From NCBI RefSeq assembly GCF_000472385.1, contig NZ_AWZU01000050.1, positions 151 through 62,039 of the forward strand: a stretch of 61,889 bases of DNA, written 5' to 3'. This DNA comes from Bradyrhizobium sp. ARR65. GTDB lineage: Bacteria; Pseudomonadota; Alphaproteobacteria; Rhizobiales; Xanthobacteraceae. A program made the translations under genes and the position numbers. The notes beneath the pieces were generated by a model. The model searched no databases and was not told the DNA's origin. It was given only the letters and a program-made list of their open reading frames with translations. Below, one piece after another: positions 37,534 to 45,894 of this stretch; positions within the stretch are counted from its first letter, which is position 1, and the number at the start of each line of letters is the position of its first letter.

Positions 37534-38385
37534 TCAGTGACAGAGCAGGATTTCGATTGCGCGCGGAAGCGCGATTGCGAGCGGGACGATGCTCTGTTCG
37601 GCGAGAAATTTTCGCTCATTTCTCGTCATCGAGCTCAGATCCAGGATCGCGTAGTGAACATCGGCGGATCGCTTCAGCAGCTGCCGCGCAAAGGTTCGAA
37701 GCAGCTGATCGTTGAAGCGACAACCAATGAAAAGGAAGCTGGACCCAGTTCGTCGCTCTTTCACCGCGGGCGGAATCGGCGTCTGAATGTCGATCTCGGT
37801 CAGCACTTCCACATAGTCAGCATCAGAGATAAGACAGTTCCCGGCAGGCGCCACTGCTCCATGTGGCTTATAGAGGACCGTGGTCCAGTTCTGCGCAGCA
37901 ACCCAATCGACCTCCTTGCCTCGTGCATCGTAGAACCGATACCACTGGCCCTTCCCGGTGCCTGCGCGGGGCACACCCTGGATCTCGCCCCATCGCTCGT
38001 ACTTGGCAAGCGCCGCACAGGTGGCACCGTCATACCAGGTGTCGACGATAACAGGCAAAGCCAACGCGGCCAGATGACGATGAAGTGGCGTTGGCTCAAC
38101 CGGTGAAGCGAAGGCCTGCGCCATCAATGTCGTCAGCGCCGAGCGATGCCTGCTGGTTTCGATGTATTGCGCGGCCGCCCAGACATTGCCCTTGGCCCGA
38201 CGAGGTAGCGCGACGTTGGCAGCGAAGAAGGCTGCCAACGCCTCTGGGGTCATCGGCACATCCGGATTGGACAACTGGGCCAGCCCGGGGCCGAGATAGG
38301 GAATGATGCTACGGGTGCGCAGCCTGCGGCCGAGCTCGAAGAGAATGGTCTCTGGATCACCCGCATTGAGCGGGGGCATCTTCAT
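37534..38385 (-). CDS. SIR2-like protein encoded in the nif operon
   Basis: 283 residues. SIR2-type Rossmann features are SIIPYLGPGLAQL near the start, VIVDTWYDGATCAALAKYER, VLYKPHGAVAPAGNCLISDA and the C-terminal SSFLFIGCRFNDQLLRTFAR, the arrangement of SIR2-like domains. The usual GAGxS is replaced by LGPGL. Proteins of this type recur in nif clusters of Rhizobiales. Its start overlaps the nifT stop by four bases, so it is co-transcribed from the iscN promoter. NAD cleavage or redox regulation are possible roles, not shown. Confidence 0.75.
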   Translation of the reverse strand: MKMPPLNAGDPETILFELGRRLRTRSIIPYLGPGLAQLSNPDVPMTPEALAAFFAANVALPRRAKGNVWAAAQYIETSRHRSALTTLMAQAFASPVEPTPLHRHLAALALPVIVDTWYDGATCAALAKYERWGEIQGVPRAGTGKGQWYRFYDARGKEVDWVAAQNWTTVLYKPHGAVAPAGNCLISDADYVEVLTEIDIQTPIPPAVKERRTGSSFLFIGCRFNDQLLRTFARQLLKRSADVHYAILDLSSMTRNERKFLAEQSIVPLAIALPRAIEILLCH

Positions 38386-38606
38386 CGCTCATCCCCATCC
38401 CCACCACGCTTTCTGGCATTGATCGTGATCGGCAGCGGCGTGTCACTCGCCATCTCAGGCAAATCGAGCACCCAGCCATTGGCTATTCTTATCCATCCGC
38501 CCCACAGCGTCTCGTGCTCCGATTCAACGATTGGCTCTTCGAGATCCTTTTTTGGCACATAAATGGACAGGCCAGCATCCGGAGAGCGGCGAATCATGAC
38601 TTTCAT
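38382..38606 (-). CDS. nifT: NifT/FixU family protein
   Basis: 74 residues: MKVMIRRSPDAGLSIYVPKK, then DLEEPIVESEHETLWGGWIR and WVLDLPEM. This is the conserved NifT/FixU protein. The ATG at 38606 follows a GTG; family members start MKVMIR. It lies between nifS and the SIR2-like gene. Function unclear. Confidence 0.93.
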   Translation of the reverse strand: MKVMIRRSPDAGLSIYVPKKDLEEPIVESEHETLWGGWIRIANGWVLDLPEMASDTPLPITINARKRGGDGDER

Positions 38607-38621
38607 CACTTCAACTCGTCC

Positions 38622-39815
38622 TTAGAGGGAAATTCGCGGCGAGATCGCGAGGTCTCCCGACATGGGGCGCAAGTGAGCTAAGATGCCCGGTAGCGTGCGC
38701 AGGACCTGATCAACCTCTTCGATGGTGGTCTCACGCGAGAGCGAGAACCGAACTGCGCCGTGCAGGCTCGTCGGTGCTACATTCATCGCGCTCAGGACGT
38801 GGGAGGGCTCCATTCGCCCGGCACTGCAAGCCGACCCGAGCGAAACGGCAATGCCGGCGCGATTGAGATGATGAGCAATCGCCTCGCCATCGACATGCTC
38901 AAATGCGATGTTTGTCGTATTCGGCAACCGGTTCTTGACATCACCAAGCACCGCGCAATTGCCATATTGCAATATCTTTTGCTCGAGATGGTCGCGCAAC
39001 TTACTGATGCGAATGCGCTCCGGCTCCAGCCGCTCCGTCGCAAGCTCTGCAGCCCTTCCCAGCCCGACGATACCCGGCGTGTTCTCGGTCCCGCCGCGCC
39101 TTCGGCGCTCCTGTGGCCCGCCCCAGATCAACGGCGCGAACTTCGTACCCTTGCGCACATAGAGCGCACCGATTCCTTTGGGGCCGTGGAGCTTATGCCC
39201 GGACAACGAGAGCATGTCGATCTCACTCTCTTCCAAGCTGATCGGCACCTTACCGACGGCCTGAACCGCATCCGTGTGAAACAGCGCGCCGACTTCGCGG
39301 GCCATTCTGGCCAGGGCCTTCACTGGGAAGATGGTTCCGGTTTCGTTGTTGGCCCACATGACCGAGGCGATTGCCGTGCGAGGTCCAAGTGCCCGCCGAT
39401 AAGCTTCGACTCGGAGCCGGCCCTGTGAATCCACCGGAATCAAATGGAACTTGGTACCCTTTTTCGACAAGTGTTCGAGTAGCGCCAGGACGGCCTGATG
39501 CTCGACGGAGCTGGCGACGATCTCGTTGCGTCCATTCTGGGTCGCAAGCGCGGACAATATGGCCGCGTTGTTGGACTCGGTTCCACCGGACGTGAAAACA
39601 ATCTCATGATCGTAGGCAGTACCCAGCAGAGTCTGCAGACCGTGGCGGGCTTGCTTCACGGCGCCCGCGACCTCGTTCCCGAAGGCGTGGACGGAAGACG
39701 GATTACCGAACTGCTTTGTGAAGAACGGCAGCATGGCTTTGACAACAGACGGATCCGTTCGCGTCGTTGCATTGTTGTCGAGATAAACGAGCACAAACCC
39801 CTCGTTCGGCTTCAA
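38622..39815 (-). CDS. nifS: Cysteine desulfurase NifS
   Basis: 397 residues, the expected length. It has the PLP fold signature VYLDNNATTRTDP, H106, the Schiff-base Lys208 in SLSGHKLHGPKG, and the catalytic Cys330 in SLGSACSAGR. NifS provides sulfur for nitrogenase clusters. The start overlaps the NifU-like stop by four bases; a short extra N-terminus (MKPNEGFVL) precedes the usual start. Confidence 0.97.
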   Translation of the reverse strand: MKPNEGFVLVYLDNNATTRTDPSVVKAMLPFFTKQFGNPSSVHAFGNEVAGAVKQARHGLQTLLGTAYDHEIVFTSGGTESNNAAILSALATQNGRNEIVASSVEHQAVLALLEHLSKKGTKFHLIPVDSQGRLRVEAYRRALGPRTAIASVMWANNETGTIFPVKALARMAREVGALFHTDAVQAVGKVPISLEESEIDMLSLSGHKLHGPKGIGALYVRKGTKFAPLIWGGPQERRRRGGTENTPGIVGLGRAAELATERLEPERIRISKLRDHLEQKILQYGNCAVLGDVKNRLPNTTNIAFEHVDGEAIAHHLNRAGIAVSLGSACSAGRMEPSHVLSAMNVAPTSLHGAVRFSLSRETTIEEVDQVLRTLPGILAHLRPMSGDLAISPRISL

Positions 39816-40102
39816 TGTCGCGCTTTGCCAGCGCTGGCGATCGGGATCAGGCGAACGAATTCGCCGAGCCTCTCGATGAGGCGGGCCTGAATTCCTTCGA
39901 GGGTGGCGCCAGAGAACTTGCAGAACATGCAGGCTCCCGTCAGCTTGACCATGACGTTGTTACCGTCGATCTCAAACAGCTCGCAGTCGCCGCCATCGCG
40001 CCGCAGATTGGGCCGAATCTCCTCGATCACGGCGCGTATGATTTGCTCCCGACCAGCGTCAGTGACTCGCAACTGCTTCGGTTGTTCGCCTTCGACCAGC
40101 AT
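39812..40102 (-). CDS. NifU C-terminal (Nfu) domain protein
   Basis: 96 residues holding only the Nfu scaffold domain: IEEIRPNLRRDGGDCELFEI and LTGACMFCKFSGATLEGIQA, with C58 and C61 of the CxxC cluster site. Full NifU also has IscU and 2Fe-2S domains; the short form with iscN and nifS is typical of bradyrhizobial nif regions. It receives Fe-S clusters from the NifS system and passes them to apo-proteins. Confidence 0.92.
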   Translation of the reverse strand: MLVEGEQPKQLRVTDAGREQIIRAVIEEIRPNLRRDGGDCELFEIDGNNVMVKLTGACMFCKFSGATLEGIQARLIERLGEFVRLIPIASAGKARH

Positions 40103-40121
40103 GCGTTGAGTTGTCCTGTGA

Positions 40122-40442
40122 TTAGCTGAAGGATTTGCCGCAGGAGCAGTTCGAATTCGCGTTCGGATTGTCGAAGGTGAAGCCGGAACCGTTCGTTCCC
40201 ACCACGAAATCGATGGTCGTACCGGCGAGGTGCTGCTGACTTTCGTTGTCGACGAACACCCTGACCCCGCCGTGTTCGATCACGATGTCGTCGGGCTTTG
40301 CCTCGTCCGTCAAACCCATACTGTATTTCAGCCCAGCGCAGCCGCCCGCCTCGACCATGATTCGCAAGCCGCCTGCCGGCTGCGCCGACGCCGAAATGGC
40401 CAACCTGACCGCGTTTACCGCGCTGTCGGTCATATTGATCAT
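40122..40442 (-). CDS. iscN: IscA/HesB-family Fe-S carrier (IscN)
   Basis: 106 residues from ATG 40442. It carries the A-type carrier cysteines C35 (GGCAGLKY), C99 and C101 (NCSCGKSF) at the usual positions. It is the first gene of the operon iscN-nifU-like-nifS-nifT-SIR2. The ATG is placed 38 bases after the sigma-54 element at 40480-40495, which excludes the longer frame. Confidence 0.92.
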   Translation of the reverse strand: MINMTDSAVNAVRLAISASAQPAGGLRIMVEAGGCAGLKYSMGLTDEAKPDDIVIEHGGVRVFVDNESQQHLAGTTIDFVVGTNGSGFTFDNPNANSNCSCGKSFS

Positions 40443-40479
40443 AGGTCTTCCTTTTTTCCCGAGCCATTGCAGCTGGTTT

Positions 40480-40495
40480 GGCAAGTCGTGTGCCA
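40480..40495 (-). promoter_or_regulatory. Sigma-54 promoter of iscN
   Basis: TGGCACACGACTTGCC on the minus strand has TGGCAC and TTGC at the right spacing. It lies 38 bases before the iscN ATG and 62 bases from the NifA site at 40557-40572. Confidence 0.88.
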
Positions 40496-40556
40496 CTACG
40501 TAGGCGCTTGCGAGTGCTCACAATTTCCAAACTGCGCTCGTGGGCTTCTCGCCCTT

Positions 40557-40572
40557 TGTCGTGTTCCTGACA
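40557..40572. promoter_or_regulatory. NifA site shared by iscN and the divergent gene at 40713
   Basis: TGT CGTGTTCCTG ACA fits TGT-N10-ACA. It lies almost exactly midway between the two divergent sigma-54 elements, about 62 bp from one and 66 bp from the other. Confidence 0.78.
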
Positions 40573-40637
40573 ACGTTTGCGAGACCGCAGGCCCTTTTGG
40601 TGCTCTGGGCTTTATGCTCCCGACCATTACAGGGCGA

Positions 40638-40653
40638 CGGCAAACAATTTGCA
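40638..40653 (+). promoter_or_regulatory. Sigma-54 promoter of the unknown gene at 40713
   Basis: CGGCAAACAATTTGCA has GG and GC at ten-base spacing and a perfect TTTGCA -12 box; the outer -24 bases deviate. It lies 60 bases before the ATG. Confidence 0.65.
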
Positions 40654-40712
40654 TTGCCTCTCCGGCTTGCCGGAGCGTCCGGCGATTGTCTTAGATCGAG
40701 GAACCATTGTTC

Positions 40713-41303
40713 ATGACTGCAATCGATAACACCGCGCTCGGCCGCCTTGAAAAGGAAGGCCGTCTGCTCAATGCCGTACTCAAAGGCGCGACCACAAAGC
40801 CGGGCCGGTTCGGCTTTCGCGGTGACATTGCACTAAAATTCCAGGCGCAGGTCGCAGATGAGAAACGGCCGCCGGACTATTCGATTGAGCAGGTCCTGGC
40901 GGTGGCGCAGGAAGGCGAAAGCACCATTCCGGTGCTGGCCGGGTACCTGCACTCATTCGCTTACCTCAGCGATGTGACAGAAGTTCTCGACGGTGCACTC
41001 AGTCCCGATGGAACCTACTTCATGTTCTGCAACAACATAGATCTACTCGCGAAATATCGAACCAAGGTCGGCGCCATCCCTTTCTACGTGCTGCCCTGCG
41101 ATGAATCCACGGTCTGGAAGGAAATGATGGATCTGCTAGGGGTCAACAAGGACGACATCAAAAAGCTCACTGCGCCTGGTAAGCTCGACTACCTGCTCGA
41201 CGCAGCCAGGACCATCGACGCGTCCTATGACGAGATCACTTATGAAGAAGGGCTAAAGAGGATGGGTCCCGTGAAAAACCGCAACGAGAACCGGCCAGTG
41301 TGA
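40713..41303 (+). CDS. Conserved-looking unknown protein under a nif-type promoter
   Basis: 196 residues. The ATG at 40713 has GAGGA upstream; a TTG six bases earlier is less likely. The sequence is clearly coding: GRLEKEGRLLNAVLKGATTK, VLAGYLHSFAYLSDVTEVLD, GTYFMFCNNIDLLAKYR, IPFYVLPCDESTVWKEMMDL and PGKLDYLLDAARTIDASYDE. I recognise no domain. No signal peptide or TM segment is visible; two Cys occur. It is divergent from iscN with a shared NifA site, so expression in nitrogen-fixing cells is expected. A nif-related role is likely but undefined. Confidence 0.8.
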   Translation: MTAIDNTALGRLEKEGRLLNAVLKGATTKPGRFGFRGDIALKFQAQVADEKRPPDYSIEQVLAVAQEGESTIPVLAGYLHSFAYLSDVTEVLDGALSPDGTYFMFCNNIDLLAKYRTKVGAIPFYVLPCDESTVWKEMMDLLGVNKDDIKKLTAPGKLDYLLDAARTIDASYDEITYEEGLKRMGPVKNRNENRPV

Positions 41304-41312
41304 GCGCCGGCC

Positions 41313-41735
41313 TCAGCTGGCATCATCCCCCTCCTCCACAAGTGGCACGCCGGTCACACAGATCTCACCGTCCACCAGCGTCAGCGCGACCGGCGTGAGC
41401 TCGCGCCCCTTGCACGGCCCGTCCACGCAACGGCCAGTACTGAGCTCGAACGTCGACCCATGTTTCCCGCACATCAGTCGCGTGCCAGTAGGGTCGAGAA
41501 ATTGATCATGTTCCCAGTCGAGATGAACCTGATTGTGCGGACATTTGTTTAGATAACCAAACACGCGCCTGCCCCAGCGTACCACGACAATGGGCCATGG
41601 TCTGCGCCTGCCATCCTCGTCGATAATCACGAGGACAAAGCCCTTGGCGCGCTGGGTTGGAATATCATTGAAGCCGCAGACGGCATACGCGGTATTCAGC
41701 TGAGTGGCATGCTCAGGCATGCGTGCCTCCGTCAT
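41313..41735 (-). CDS. Rieske-type [2Fe-2S] protein
   Basis: 140 residues with the Rieske ligands C65 and H67 in KCPHNQVHLDW and C89 and H92 in MCGKHGSTFEL. No oxygenase catalytic domain is attached, so it is a small Rieske ferredoxin. It ends ten bases from the end of the convergent unknown gene. It may carry electrons in the nif region. Its promoter is not clear; TTGCA near 41754 lacks a good -24 half. Confidence 0.87.
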   Translation of the reverse strand: MTEARMPEHATQLNTAYAVCGFNDIPTQRAKGFVLVIIDEDGRRRPWPIVVVRWGRRVFGYLNKCPHNQVHLDWEHDQFLDPTGTRLMCGKHGSTFELSTGRCVDGPCKGRELTPVALTLVDGEICVTGVPLVEEGDDAS

Positions 41736-42009
41736 TGATCACCCGTGCTCAGCGTTGCAAGAATCGCGCAAGCGGATATCTTCGAGGCTCTTTGGACATA
41801 CGCTGGTCTGGCCTCGGCGCGAATCCCAGCGTGGCTGAGGCAATCGCAGCAGGACCGACGGATGCACGCCTGTGCTGGCTCTGAATGCCTTCCGCTGGTT
41901 TCGCCACAATCACCGGCCCAAGCAGCGCTTGACCGCCGCCGGCCCGTGTTTCTTCCTAACGGCGGCTGAGCCGCCCCGCCCTCCTACGCCATCTCTGGGA
42001 GATCTACGA

Positions 42010-42528
42010 TCACCGCGAGGGAAGCAGCCTTTTTAGAAGAACAACAGAGACTGGTCGGAAGCCGCGCCGCCTGAAGAATTTTTGAGCCATTGGGTTGCCG
42101 ATCGCTGTTTCACAGAAAAGCGTGGCAATTCCGAATTCGCTGATCGATCCCTCAACCCAGGCCAAAGCTTGCGTGCCATATTTGGCAGAACGCTTCGCAG
42201 AATGAACGACCAGATCTTCGATCACAGCATAGGGGCCACTTTCGATGAACTCGAATCTAATGAGTCCGACACACACCAATTCGCTATCATCGTAGCCCGC
42301 GAAAGCCCGAGTCTGGTGCGGCAACTGCACAGATTGCGGAAAAAGGGCTGCTGAAAACTCGTCCCCGACAACCGATGCGAGCTTGGTGCTCCAAGTTCCA
42401 TCAGGATGTGCGCGTCCGGACTGGATCTCTTCATGCGAGACATAGTCCGGTCCTACGTGCCGAACAAAGAATTGCGCCAGCAGCTGCGGGCTCACCGAGC
42501 TATCGCACCATCGCATTACAAGCGTCAT
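42010..42528 (-). CDS. GNAT-family N-acetyltransferase
   Basis: 172 residues from ATG 42528; a longer start at 42561 is possible. The acetyl-CoA fold shows in AVIEDLVVHSAKRSAKYGTQ (V-----R--G-G motif in degenerate form), LAWVEGSISEFGIATLFCET and NPMAQKFFRRRGFRPVSVVL. Substrate unknown. It stands alone between the Rieske gene and the nif operon end. Confidence 0.75.
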   Translation of the reverse strand: MTLVMRWCDSSVSPQLLAQFFVRHVGPDYVSHEEIQSGRAHPDGTWSTKLASVVGDEFSAALFPQSVQLPHQTRAFAGYDDSELVCVGLIRFEFIESGPYAVIEDLVVHSAKRSAKYGTQALAWVEGSISEFGIATLFCETAIGNPMAQKFFRRRGFRPVSVVLLKRLLPSR

Positions 42529-43089
42529 CCGGCGCTCACCATCCGCTTTCAGCACTCTCACAGCTCATAAGACGCCTACCCCCTCATACGCCTCAACCAA
42601 ACGAACAGTCGCCCTGTCCAATTCGTCACTCGCTGCTAACACGGCTGGTTCCACAAGGAACTACTACAGCTTCCGCTCACTCGAGCAGCAACCTTTTCGA
42701 CGCTTTCGCATCGGCGGCGACTTCATCATAACAGCAACAGCGAAGATCACATCTCTGGAAATGTATATTGCCCTCCGCTATCGCTCGACCCGCTTGCTGC
42801 TCCACCATAAGCTCAACCACAACACGACCGGGTCTGCACGACAAGTCCGCGCTGTGAACCGCGTGTCGTTGCTCCGGCCTCATTTGTACCTGCCCGCGAT
42901 CCGGGTCGCCTCTGAAAGCCACGCCTCATACCGCAGTCAACTCGTAGAACGCCACGGGCGCGTCATTATCTGATCTTGGGAGATACGCCCTTGAGGCGCG
43001 GCCGCGGTGAGGAGGTGTAGACCAATCTAGAGTTTCCCCTTCCCCGCGAATTTCACGTCTGCGCGTCATCAAATCACGAAGGGGCAGAA
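42529..43089. other. About 560 bp without a gene between the GNAT gene and fdxB
   Basis: No coding frame, hairpin-plus-T-run terminator or sigma-54 element was recognised. The nifDKENX transcript should end here. Confidence 0.4.
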
Positions 43090-43389
43090 TCACGCCGCTG
43101 TCGCTTCAGCGGGCATGTGGGTCTGACAGTTTATGGGACACACTCTGGCGCAGGCGCCACACCCGATGCACGCCCCCTCGTCTTTTATCACCATGACCTT
43201 CTTTTCGATTTCATCGTCCCCCTCGTCGTCCAGATCAACAAGCTCCCCCTCCTCGTTGAGGCCCTTGAGCGTCATGATGTCCCGACCGCAGACCTTGAAG
43301 CAGCGGCCACACCCGATGCAATGGTTGGGATCGATAGAGATCAAGAACTCTGGCGTCCAGGCGCGACCGTCACGCGTTGCAAATGACAT
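43090..43389 (-). CDS. fdxB: Nif-specific 4Fe-4S ferredoxin III (FdxB)
   Basis: 99 residues with two clusters: HCIGCGRCFKVCGRD and ACIGCGACARVCPIN. An acidic insert (DDEGDDEIEKK) lies between them, as in nif-linked FdxB. It is the last gene of the nifD operon, 13 bases after the CCE_0567-type gene. Confidence 0.93.
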   Translation of the reverse strand: MSFATRDGRAWTPEFLISIDPNHCIGCGRCFKVCGRDIMTLKGLNEEGELVDLDDEGDDEIEKKVMVIKDEGACIGCGACARVCPINCQTHMPAEATAA

Positions 43390-43402
43390 GATCGGCTACC
43401 TC

Positions 43403-43603
43403 TTAGACCTTTTCCATCGCCTTCAGGTCCTGGCGCTTACGCTCGAGTTCGGCAAAAGCATCGTACGCCTTCTGCGCCACCATCATGATTGAGGACCAAT
43501 TGAGGGGCAGTTCCTCCGACAGATCATGCAGGTCCATCTTGGCTTGCGACGCCTTGGAAGAAAGTTTCTTGATCTCAGCTTTCAGTTGATCGACTTCGGT
43601 CAT
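43403..43603 (-). CDS. CCE_0567-family small protein
   Basis: 66 residues, helical: MTEVDQLKAEIKKLSSKASQ, MDLHDLSEELPLNW and YDAFAELERKRQDL. This matches the short coiled-coil metalloprotein family that follows nifX and its DUF269 partner in nif operons. Confidence 0.9.
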   Translation of the reverse strand: MTEVDQLKAEIKKLSSKASQAKMDLHDLSEELPLNWSSIMMVAQKAYDAFAELERKRQDLKAMEKV

Positions 43604-43612
43604 GAGCTATCC

Positions 43613-44083
43613 TCAATAATTTGCCACGTCAGGATACTTCTGGATCATCTCGATCCCGCCTCTGACATGTTTATCGCCCTCGGCCGCGAGCTTAATGAGG
43701 CTCAGGAAGCCGAACCGGTGCACGTCGCGCAGCTGCTTGTTGACCACAATCAGCCGCCCCCCGATCAGCACCATGCGGCCAAACCCTTCATGGTGCATCT
43801 TCAGCATCGGCTGGATCATCACACCGGTGGCTTTCTCGATAGACAGCGCGACAGCATCGAAGAACAGCTCGAGCCGCCAAACCGTGTCAGGGTCGGGATC
43901 GCCGACGATCGGAAGCGCGCGCCGCTTATTCTCGTCCAGGATATAGGGTTCGAGCAAGTCAAGATCGCTCTTGTTCTCCCAGGCACCATGTGAGTCCTGC
44001 GCGCGCCAGATATTGACCAGCTCCCTCACGAAGGGCGCATTGACGGCTGCTTCAGCTCCCGCGATCTCTGTGGCCTCGGCCAT
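43613..44083 (-). CDS. NifX-associated nitrogen fixation protein (DUF269)
   Basis: 156 residues: FVRELVNIWRAQDSHGAWEN, WRLELFFDAVALSIEKATGV and MHHEGFGRMVLIGGRLIVVN. Full length for the family. It lies seven bases after nifX. It is implicated in cofactor assembly by constant co-occurrence. Confidence 0.95.
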   Translation of the reverse strand: MAEATEIAGAEAAVNAPFVRELVNIWRAQDSHGAWENKSDLDLLEPYILDENKRRALPIVGDPDPDTVWRLELFFDAVALSIEKATGVMIQPMLKMHHEGFGRMVLIGGRLIVVNKQLRDVHRFGFLSLIKLAAEGDKHVRGGIEMIQKYPDVANY

Positions 44084-44090
44084 GTCGTCC

Positions 44091-44486
44091 TCACTCCTCG
44101 AATTCGACCGCGCGCGCCTGGTCCTTCTTCAGCGCTTTGCGCAACCAGGGCGGCGGCGTACCCTTCAGTACGCGCTCCAGCCTCCCCAAAAGTGCCAAGA
44201 TGTTCTCGGGCTCGTTCACCTTAATGGGATGAATATTGCTCGCCACAACTCGCGCGGCGGCGGCCCCACCGATGGCAGCGACATAGAGGATGACGCAATC
44301 CTTGAGGACCTCGATCTTGGGCGCGAGCTTGTCCTCGTCGCCATCTTCCTTGAGATCGCCGTCGAACTCGATTGCCTTCAAAAAGACGTGCCCGCCTGGC
44401 CCAACATCATAGATGACAATGTTTCTGGCCCAGCCGAAATGCGCATCGACGCGCCTCAAATCCTGGGTAGCGAATGCGACCTTCAT
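44091..44486 (-). CDS. nifX: NifX, FeMo-cofactor precursor carrier
   Basis: 131 residues with the NifX fold: MKVAFATQDLRRVDAHFGWA, VYDVGPGG-like IVIYDVGPGGHVFLKAIEFD and AIGGAAAARVVASNIHPIKV. It binds NifB-co and VK-cluster during cofactor synthesis. It overlaps the nifN stop by four bases. Confidence 0.95.
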   Translation of the reverse strand: MKVAFATQDLRRVDAHFGWARNIVIYDVGPGGHVFLKAIEFDGDLKEDGDEDKLAPKIEVLKDCVILYVAAIGGAAAARVVASNIHPIKVNEPENILALLGRLERVLKGTPPPWLRKALKKDQARAVEFEE

Positions 44487-45883
44487 GCAACCGACCTCTC
44501 TGTTGCGTTGGCGATGCGGCGAGACCGTGAGGCCAAGTTGGACGGCCGCCAGCTATCGGGCGTCGGCTGATGATTGACTTCACGATCGGTAATCACGAGA
44601 TTTGCGATGTTGAAGATGAGGTCGCGCGTACCCCGATAGCCGACCGATACTTGATGTCCCGCGCCGATCCGGTCGAATACTGGAAATCCCGCGCGATGAA
44701 ACGGAATGTTGAGCCGTCCCGCGGCTTGCCGGCCATGCGAATGCGTAATCAGGAGATCGCATCCCCTTCTTTTGGCTAGCTCTTCCAGATCCTCGAGATC
44801 TCCGATCACGACCTCATTCGTCTTGATCCGCTCAAGCACCGGCGAGTGTGTGGTCGTCACTGCAGCGCTAACGTGTGCTCCCATATCATGGAGCATATTG
44901 GACAGGTCGAATAAGAGGTCAGGCTCGGCGCCGATCGCAAGCTTGCGGCCGCCGATATGGAAATGCGCGTCCAGCATCGCATCGGCGAGCTGCCCGCGCT
45001 GGCGCCGATATTTTGATGGCACGGGTTGCCCGCTGATCTCGCTCAGGAATGCGAGGAATTCATCGTTCGGCATCAGGCCACACATTCGTTCGAATAGGCG
45101 AAATGGCACTCCCGTCTTGGAATGCATCGCTTCTGCGGCCTGTCGCATCTGTGCGCCGATGGCAATGGTCCAGCTGGACCGCCCCATGGTCGCGATTTCG
45201 TCAACTCCGACGCCACCTATGGTCGTCTGCGTAAACTCGTCGGGGATATGTCCATCCAGTGACCCTGCCAGATCAGGAAGGAATGATGGCGTCAGCCCGA
45301 AATCCTCCAAGATGGTCCTGAGTTCATCGAGGTCGCCAGGCGTTAGGTGACATCCCGGAAGGACATTCACTCGCGCGGGGTCGCGCTCGGCCTCGGCCGG
45401 CGGCACGTCCACCAGGACCTCGACCAAGCGTGCGACCGTCTTTTCCCAGCCATCCTGGAAAGCGTCCTTGAAATCGGGGGTCGACACATAGACAAGAGGA
45501 AAGTCCGCGAGCTGCGGATGCTTTTCGCGAATGAGCTTGATGAAGGCGTCGACGTCCTCGCCATTCGTTTCGGTCACTCCTGTCGAGCAGATCCCGATGA
45601 TTTCCGGCTTGTTACGATTGTAGATGTTGAGAATGGCCTGTTCGACATTATCATAGCCTCCGAGCACAGTCGCGACCTCACTCATCGCGGTTGTCTGTAG
45701 CGGTACCGGCTCTCTGAAATGGCGTACGAATAGTGTGAGCCCGAACGATGTGCAGCCTTGCGAGCCATGCAGAATAGGCATCGCGCCACGCAGGCCCATG
45801 AACGCGAATGCACCGCCAATTGGCTGGCTCATTTTCAACGGGTTAACCGCGCAGGCCTTCTTCGACATGGTTACGGTAGCCAT
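44483..45883 (-). CDS. nifN: NifN, FeMo-cofactor scaffold subunit
   Basis: 466 residues. The start MATVTMSKKACAVNPLKMSQ and PILHGSQGCTSFGLTLFVRH are the NifN hallmark, with the Cys-rich cluster region conserved. NifN pairs with NifE as the alpha2beta2 scaffold on which NifB-co is turned into FeMo-co. It lies 11 bases after nifE. Confidence 0.97.
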   Translation of the reverse strand: MATVTMSKKACAVNPLKMSQPIGGAFAFMGLRGAMPILHGSQGCTSFGLTLFVRHFREPVPLQTTAMSEVATVLGGYDNVEQAILNIYNRNKPEIIGICSTGVTETNGEDVDAFIKLIREKHPQLADFPLVYVSTPDFKDAFQDGWEKTVARLVEVLVDVPPAEAERDPARVNVLPGCHLTPGDLDELRTILEDFGLTPSFLPDLAGSLDGHIPDEFTQTTIGGVGVDEIATMGRSSWTIAIGAQMRQAAEAMHSKTGVPFRLFERMCGLMPNDEFLAFLSEISGQPVPSKYRRQRGQLADAMLDAHFHIGGRKLAIGAEPDLLFDLSNMLHDMGAHVSAAVTTTHSPVLERIKTNEVVIGDLEDLEELAKRRGCDLLITHSHGRQAAGRLNIPFHRAGFPVFDRIGAGHQVSVGYRGTRDLIFNIANLVITDREVNHQPTPDSWRPSNLASRSRRIANATERSVA

Positions 45884-45894
45884 GAGAGGCGGCC

